The notes under the pieces were generated by a model. It did no database searches. It was not told where the DNA came from and saw only the letters and a list, made by a program, of their open reading frames with translations. From contig NZ_AUJB01000013.1 of the NCBI RefSeq assembly GCF_000424005.1, forward strand, positions 62,001 to 126,000: a DNA stretch of 64,000 nucleotides. Reading direction: 5' to 3'. The stretch comes from Pseudobutyrivibrio ruminis CF1b. Its GTDB lineage: Bacteria > Bacillota > Clostridia > Lachnospirales > Lachnospiraceae. Positions 61,064 to 64,000 of the stretch are shown piece by piece. Numbering within the stretch: position 1 is the first letter of the stretch; each line of letters starts with the position of its first letter. Made by a program: the position numbers and the translations under genes.

Positions 61064-62086
61064 ATCGGCTTCAAAAAATTCAATTAACTGATTTACATTA
61101 AGGTCTGAGTGTTCCACTTCTCTCGAATAGAGATAAATAGTGGACCTCAGGTCTTTTTTGTTTGCTTCATAAATCATCATAAGCCAGCGCACACTTTGGG
61201 TGGCAATCATGGTTCTGGCGTAAATCTGCCCGTCGTAAACTGCACCACAGAAATATGTGAAAAGAAGTGACTGTAATACCTTCGAAAATACGAATTCTGT
61301 ATCGGCTTTTGGATACATGGCAGCCTTCCATTCAGGGGAAGTGGCTGATTTGTTTTTCCAGAAATCTTTTGTGGCCTGAATAGTTTTAGTCCATGATTCT
61401 TCAAGAACTTCCATTTCCAATAATGTATCAAGACTCTTTAGGCAGTATTCAAAGTCAAAGGCCTGTTTGTCCTTGAATTCTACGTCATCCATTCCAAATA
61501 TATCCCCTTCGTCAAAAAGATTCTGAAGTTCAAGAGAAGAATCCACAATATTGCTTATTCTATCCTGGAGAGGAGTGGCAGTGTCTGATGCGATTTTCAT
61601 CAGTCTGTCTCTGGCATATTCCAACTTGTCAAACAAGAGTAAATCAAAATCTTCAAATTCTTCGGGATCATCTATGAGGTCATCCTCAGATTCCGTAAAT
61701 GCGAATTTGTAATCAGGCTCCATAATCATACGGGTAACCTCAGGGCATGAAAGTGAAAGGGAGTATTCCCTGATATCCTGGAATTCTTCTGTATGTCTTG
61801 GATAGAGTCTGCAGGTGTCACAGAGATACTCTTCACCTAAAGTGGACTGCAGGTCGCAGAGACCATTGTCATTTAACATGCTGCAGCGGATTCCATTTTG
61901 AAGGAAGCAGCCTTCCTCATAATTGATGGAATTCTTTAATCGCTGCCCAAAGTCTCCTGCGGTTTTGCTGTACTTATCCACACTGTTTTCATCTATCATA
62001 ATTTGCCAGCCAATGCAGCAGCTTTTAGGACATTTGTCGGCTATACACTTAAAGGCGTCGAAGCCTGCTTGTTTTCTATAAATCAT
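61046..62086 (-). CDS. fliB: Flagellin lysine-N-methylase
   Basis: 346 residues. The N-terminal cysteine-rich part (FKCIADKCPKSCCIGWQIMI, GIRCSMLNDNGLCDL, EYLCDTCRLYPRH, SLSCPEVTRMIME) matches the FliB family, which methylates lysines on flagellin using SAM and a probable metal cluster. The presence of FliB implies flagella. Start set at 62086, just after AAAGGAG; the ATG 21 bases upstream lies before that site. Convergent overlap with pepF. Confidence 0.88.
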   Translation of the reverse strand: MIYRKQAGFDAFKCIADKCPKSCCIGWQIMIDENSVDKYSKTAGDFGQRLKNSINYEEGCFLQNGIRCSMLNDNGLCDLQSTLGEEYLCDTCRLYPRHTEEFQDIREYSLSLSCPEVTRMIMEPDYKFAFTESEDDLIDDPEEFEDFDLLLFDKLEYARDRLMKIASDTATPLQDRISNIVDSSLELQNLFDEGDIFGMDDVEFKDKQAFDFEYCLKSLDTLLEMEVLEESWTKTIQATKDFWKNKSATSPEWKAAMYPKADTEFVFSKVLQSLLFTYFCGAVYDGQIYARTMIATQSVRWLMMIYEANKKDLRSTIYLYSREVEHSDLNVNQLIEFFEADLENLS

Positions 62087-62191
62087 ATTTTTCTCCTTTA
62101 TACTCAACCTATTATATACAATAAATTTGAAAAAACTTTATTTTAATGTTACTTTATAGGGCAGTGAAGAAAAGAATTATGAGGTAACACA

Positions 62192-62863
62192 TTGAGAGTT
62201 TTATTATTACGCCACGGTCAGACGGATTTAAACGTACAAAAAAGACTTCAGGGCAGCTCAGATATCCCTTTGAATGAAAGAGGAAGAGAGCAGGCCAGAG
62301 AATCCCATGAGTTTGCAAAAGCAAATGATTTGATTCCTACAAGAATTATTTCCAGCCCACTTGGACGTGCAATCGAAACTGGAGCTATTTTTGCAGGTAT
62401 TGATATTAGCAGCTTTAAAGAAAAAGAGATTTCTGCTGATTATAAGCCAGCTGAGATAGAGTTAGATGATAATTTAATAGAAATGGCTTTTGGTGTTTGC
62501 GAGCAGAGAAATATGGGTGAGGAGAATCCGGCTTTCTTACATGAATGCTTTGACACTCCAGCGGCTTACAGACCACCAGAAGGTGGTGAGAGCTACGATG
62601 AAGTTGTTGCCCGTGCAGGTGCTGTTGTTGAGCGCATTCGCAGCATGATTTCATCTGGTGAGCTTAAGGAAGATGATACACTTCTTCTCGTAAGTCATGG
62701 TGCTCTCAGCCATGCTATCTTTGAATACGTAAAGAAGACTGCCAGAGAGAACTATTGGGATGTGGACTTCAATAATTGTGCAATAGCCGAGTTGCTTATA
62801 GGTGCAGACAGAAGCCAGGATGATTACAGATTCATATCAGATGGGTTTGAGAAGAACTGGTGA
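62192..62863 (+). CDS. Histidine phosphatase (phosphoglycerate mutase-like)
   Basis: 223 residues. RHG motif VLLLRHGQTDLNVQKRLQGS (catalytic His about residue 8), ISSPLGRAIETGAIFA, MAFGVCEQRN (acid) and LLVSHGALSHAIFEYV (second His). A broad-specificity phosphatase rather than a certain PGM. TTG start with GAGGT nearby; no ATG fits since the RHG motif starts eight residues in. Likely same transcript as the DUF4250 and CapA genes downstream. Confidence 0.88.
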   Translation: MRVLLLRHGQTDLNVQKRLQGSSDIPLNERGREQARESHEFAKANDLIPTRIISSPLGRAIETGAIFAGIDISSFKEKEISADYKPAEIELDDNLIEMAFGVCEQRNMGEENPAFLHECFDTPAAYRPPEGGESYDEVVARAGAVVERIRSMISSGELKEDDTLLLVSHGALSHAIFEYVKKTARENYWDVDFNNCAIAELLIGADRSQDDYRFISDGFEKNW

Positions 62864-62890
62864 TAATATAAATTTTTAGGGGTACAGAAA

Positions 62891-63067
62891 ATGAAATTTC
62901 CAAAAGACCCAGTGATGCTGCTTTCTGTAGTGAATACAGCATTGAGGGATTATTATAAGAGTTTTGATGCTTTGGTAGAGGATAACGAAGTGGATGGTGA
63001 TGATATCGTGGCAAGACTTGCCAGTATTGACTATCACTATGATCCGGTTAAGAATCAGTTTAAGTAG
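62891..63067 (+). CDS. DUF4250 domain protein
   Basis: 58 residues: MKFPKDPVMLLSVVNTALRD, YYKSFDALVEDNEVDGDDIV, ARLASIDYHYDPVKNQFK. This pattern matches the small DUF4250 family of Clostridia (function unknown). TAGGGG ribosome site. Lies 27 bases after the phosphatase gene and 9 before the CapA-like gene. Confidence 0.8.
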   Translation: MKFPKDPVMLLSVVNTALRDYYKSFDALVEDNEVDGDDIVARLASIDYHYDPVKNQFK

Positions 63068-63076
63068 AGGATGAGT

Positions 63077-64000
63077 ATGAAAAAGTTTTTCGCAGCATTA
63101 ATTAAAACATTATTGGTCTTGATTCTGGTTCTTGCGGCAGCATGGTACGCCTTTGGTTCAGATGGCCCATTTGCAGAGCAGGGACAGCAGATTTTTGCAG
63201 AGCTTCAGGGGCAGACAGCTGTAGTCGAAGAACAGCCGGAAGAGATTCCTGAAACAAACATGGAAGAGACTGTTCAGGAAGAGGCGGCAGCCATAGTTCC
63301 TGAGCCTTCATCAGAAGAGCTGACTACAAAGATTGTATTCACAGGTGATGTGGAGCTTAGCGAGTATGTTCAGTCAAATTACAGTGCAGCAGGTGCAGAT
63401 GGTGTGGTAGCTCCAGAAATCAAAGAATTGATGACAAATGCCACATTTACAATGATTAACAACGAGTTTTGTTTCTCAGAGAGAGGCCAGAAGGCTCCTG
63501 ACAAGCAGTACACCTTCAGGGTTAATCCATCTTATGTAAGTTTGTTTAATGACCTGGGTGTGGACATTGCTGGTCTCGCAAACAATCATGTGTTGGACTT
63601 TGGCCGCGATGCTCTCACAGATACATTCACAACACTTACAAATGCAGGGATTGATTACACTGGCGCAGGCAACAGTCTTGAGGATGCCAGCAAGCTTATC
63701 GTAAAGACGGATGCAAAGGGACGCACATATGGATTCCTTGCAGCCAGCCATGTTATTCCTGTTGGAAGCTGGAATGTTTTAAATGCACAGCCAGGTGAGT
63801 TCTGCTTCTATGATGAGACAGATTTATTAAATGCTATCAAGGCAGCAGATTCACAGGTGGACTATCTTTTTGTTATGGTTCACTGGGGCGTGGAGCACAC
63901 TACAGACCTTACAGATTATCAGCCAAATGATGGTCATAAGTTTATAGATGCGGGAGCAGATGCTGTTATCGGAATGCACAGCCACTGCCTCCAGCCAGTA
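63077..64000 (+). CDS. CapA-family protein (poly-gamma-glutamate synthesis type), 3' end outside window
   Basis: N-terminal membrane anchor (about 8-24), an acidic linker (about 35-75), then a CapA metallophosphatase-like domain: TTKIVFTGDVELSEYV (about 80), INNEFCFSERG, LANNHVLDFG, VMVHWGVEH and GMHSHCLQP. CapA/PgsA relatives act outside the membrane in poly-glutamate or wall polymer metabolism. Start taken as ATG 63077 (AGAGG six bases away). The frame is open at base 64000, so the C-terminus is missing. Confidence 0.88.
   Translation, partial: MKKFFAALIKTLLVLILVLAAAWYAFGSDGPFAEQGQQIFAELQGQTAVVEEQPEEIPETNMEETVQEEAAAIVPEPSSEELTTKIVFTGDVELSEYVQSNYSAAGADGVVAPEIKELMTNATFTMINNEFCFSERGQKAPDKQYTFRVNPSYVSLFNDLGVDIAGLANNHVLDFGRDALTDTFTTLTNAGIDYTGAGNSLEDASKLIVKTDAKGRTYGFLAASHVIPVGSWNVLNAQPGEFCFYDETDLLNAIKAADSQVDYLFVMVHWGVEHTTDLTDYQPNDGHKFIDAGADAVIGMHSHCLQPV

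Noticed and set aside
1-64000. CRISPR arrays, rRNA genes and insertion sequences
   Set aside because: No regularly spaced repeats, no rRNA sequence and no transposase frames were seen by reading.

Overview
The window looks like chromosomal DNA of a motile, plant-fibre-degrading Firmicute of the Lachnospiraceae (Butyrivibrio/Pseudobutyrivibrio/Roseburia-like). This is inferred from gene content: strong AGGAGG-type ribosome sites, Gram-positive lipoproteins, a ChvE-type sugar importer, a ricin-lectin/PL9 pectate lyase, a GH43 glycosidase with an oligosaccharide importer, chemoreceptors, flagellin lysine methylase (FliB) and several small Clostridia-type families (DUF4250, DUF6142). No 16S or marker gene fixes the species.

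Layout. 1-4904: end of a multiple-sugar ABC importer operon (binding protein, double ATPase, two different permeases). 5004-9728: membrane proteins, an acyl-CoA ligase and a patch of dead genes (a secreted protein without its start and a ribokinase with its middle deleted). 9953-14523: a DUF4160/DUF2442 pair, a two-gene ParB-like/HAD system, an RpiB-like isomerase, an AI-2E-family exporter and endonuclease III. 14626-22626: a promoter with a very stable hairpin in front of a 2171-residue secreted PHP-domain protein, then a YibE/F membrane protein.

22674-28980: a visibly AT-richer accessory island. It holds a lipoprotein, a tiny overlapping ORF, two decayed genes (zinc-ribbon membrane protein with an in-frame amber stop; PD-(D/E)XK nuclease with two frameshifts) and an intact four-gene operon of unknown function encoding an AraC-type HTH protein and a sigma region 4 protein. 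29038-32894: a membrane chemoreceptor and three small esterases/hydrolases. 33192-37106: CdaR regulator, GntP permease and MOFRL glycerate kinase, a sugar-acid/glycerate module. A scrap of a hydroxylamine reductase gene precedes pyrE.

37301-44223: nucleotide synthesis (pyrE, purE, purM, purN, purD) with an M29 aminopeptidase, ending in tRNA-Leu(UAG). 44238-51658: plant cell wall use: PL9 lyase, GH43, MalFG-type importer and a divergent AraC regulator. 51670-57084: a self-regulated GntR/YtrA-type efflux cluster (simple ABC pair, then adaptor plus MacB-type ABC pair). 57126-59328: a FIST sensor and a soluble chemoreceptor behind a leader whose hairpin buries the ribosome site. 59384-64000: oligoendopeptidase F, FliB, a histidine phosphatase, DUF4250 and the start of a CapA-like protein cut by the window end.

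The best candidates for undescribed biology are the ParB-HAD/HAD pair (10706-12071), the HTH/sigma-4 island operon (25599-28939), the PHP giant with an acidic insertion in its first domain (14794-21309), and several leader hairpins that overlap promoters or ribosome sites.
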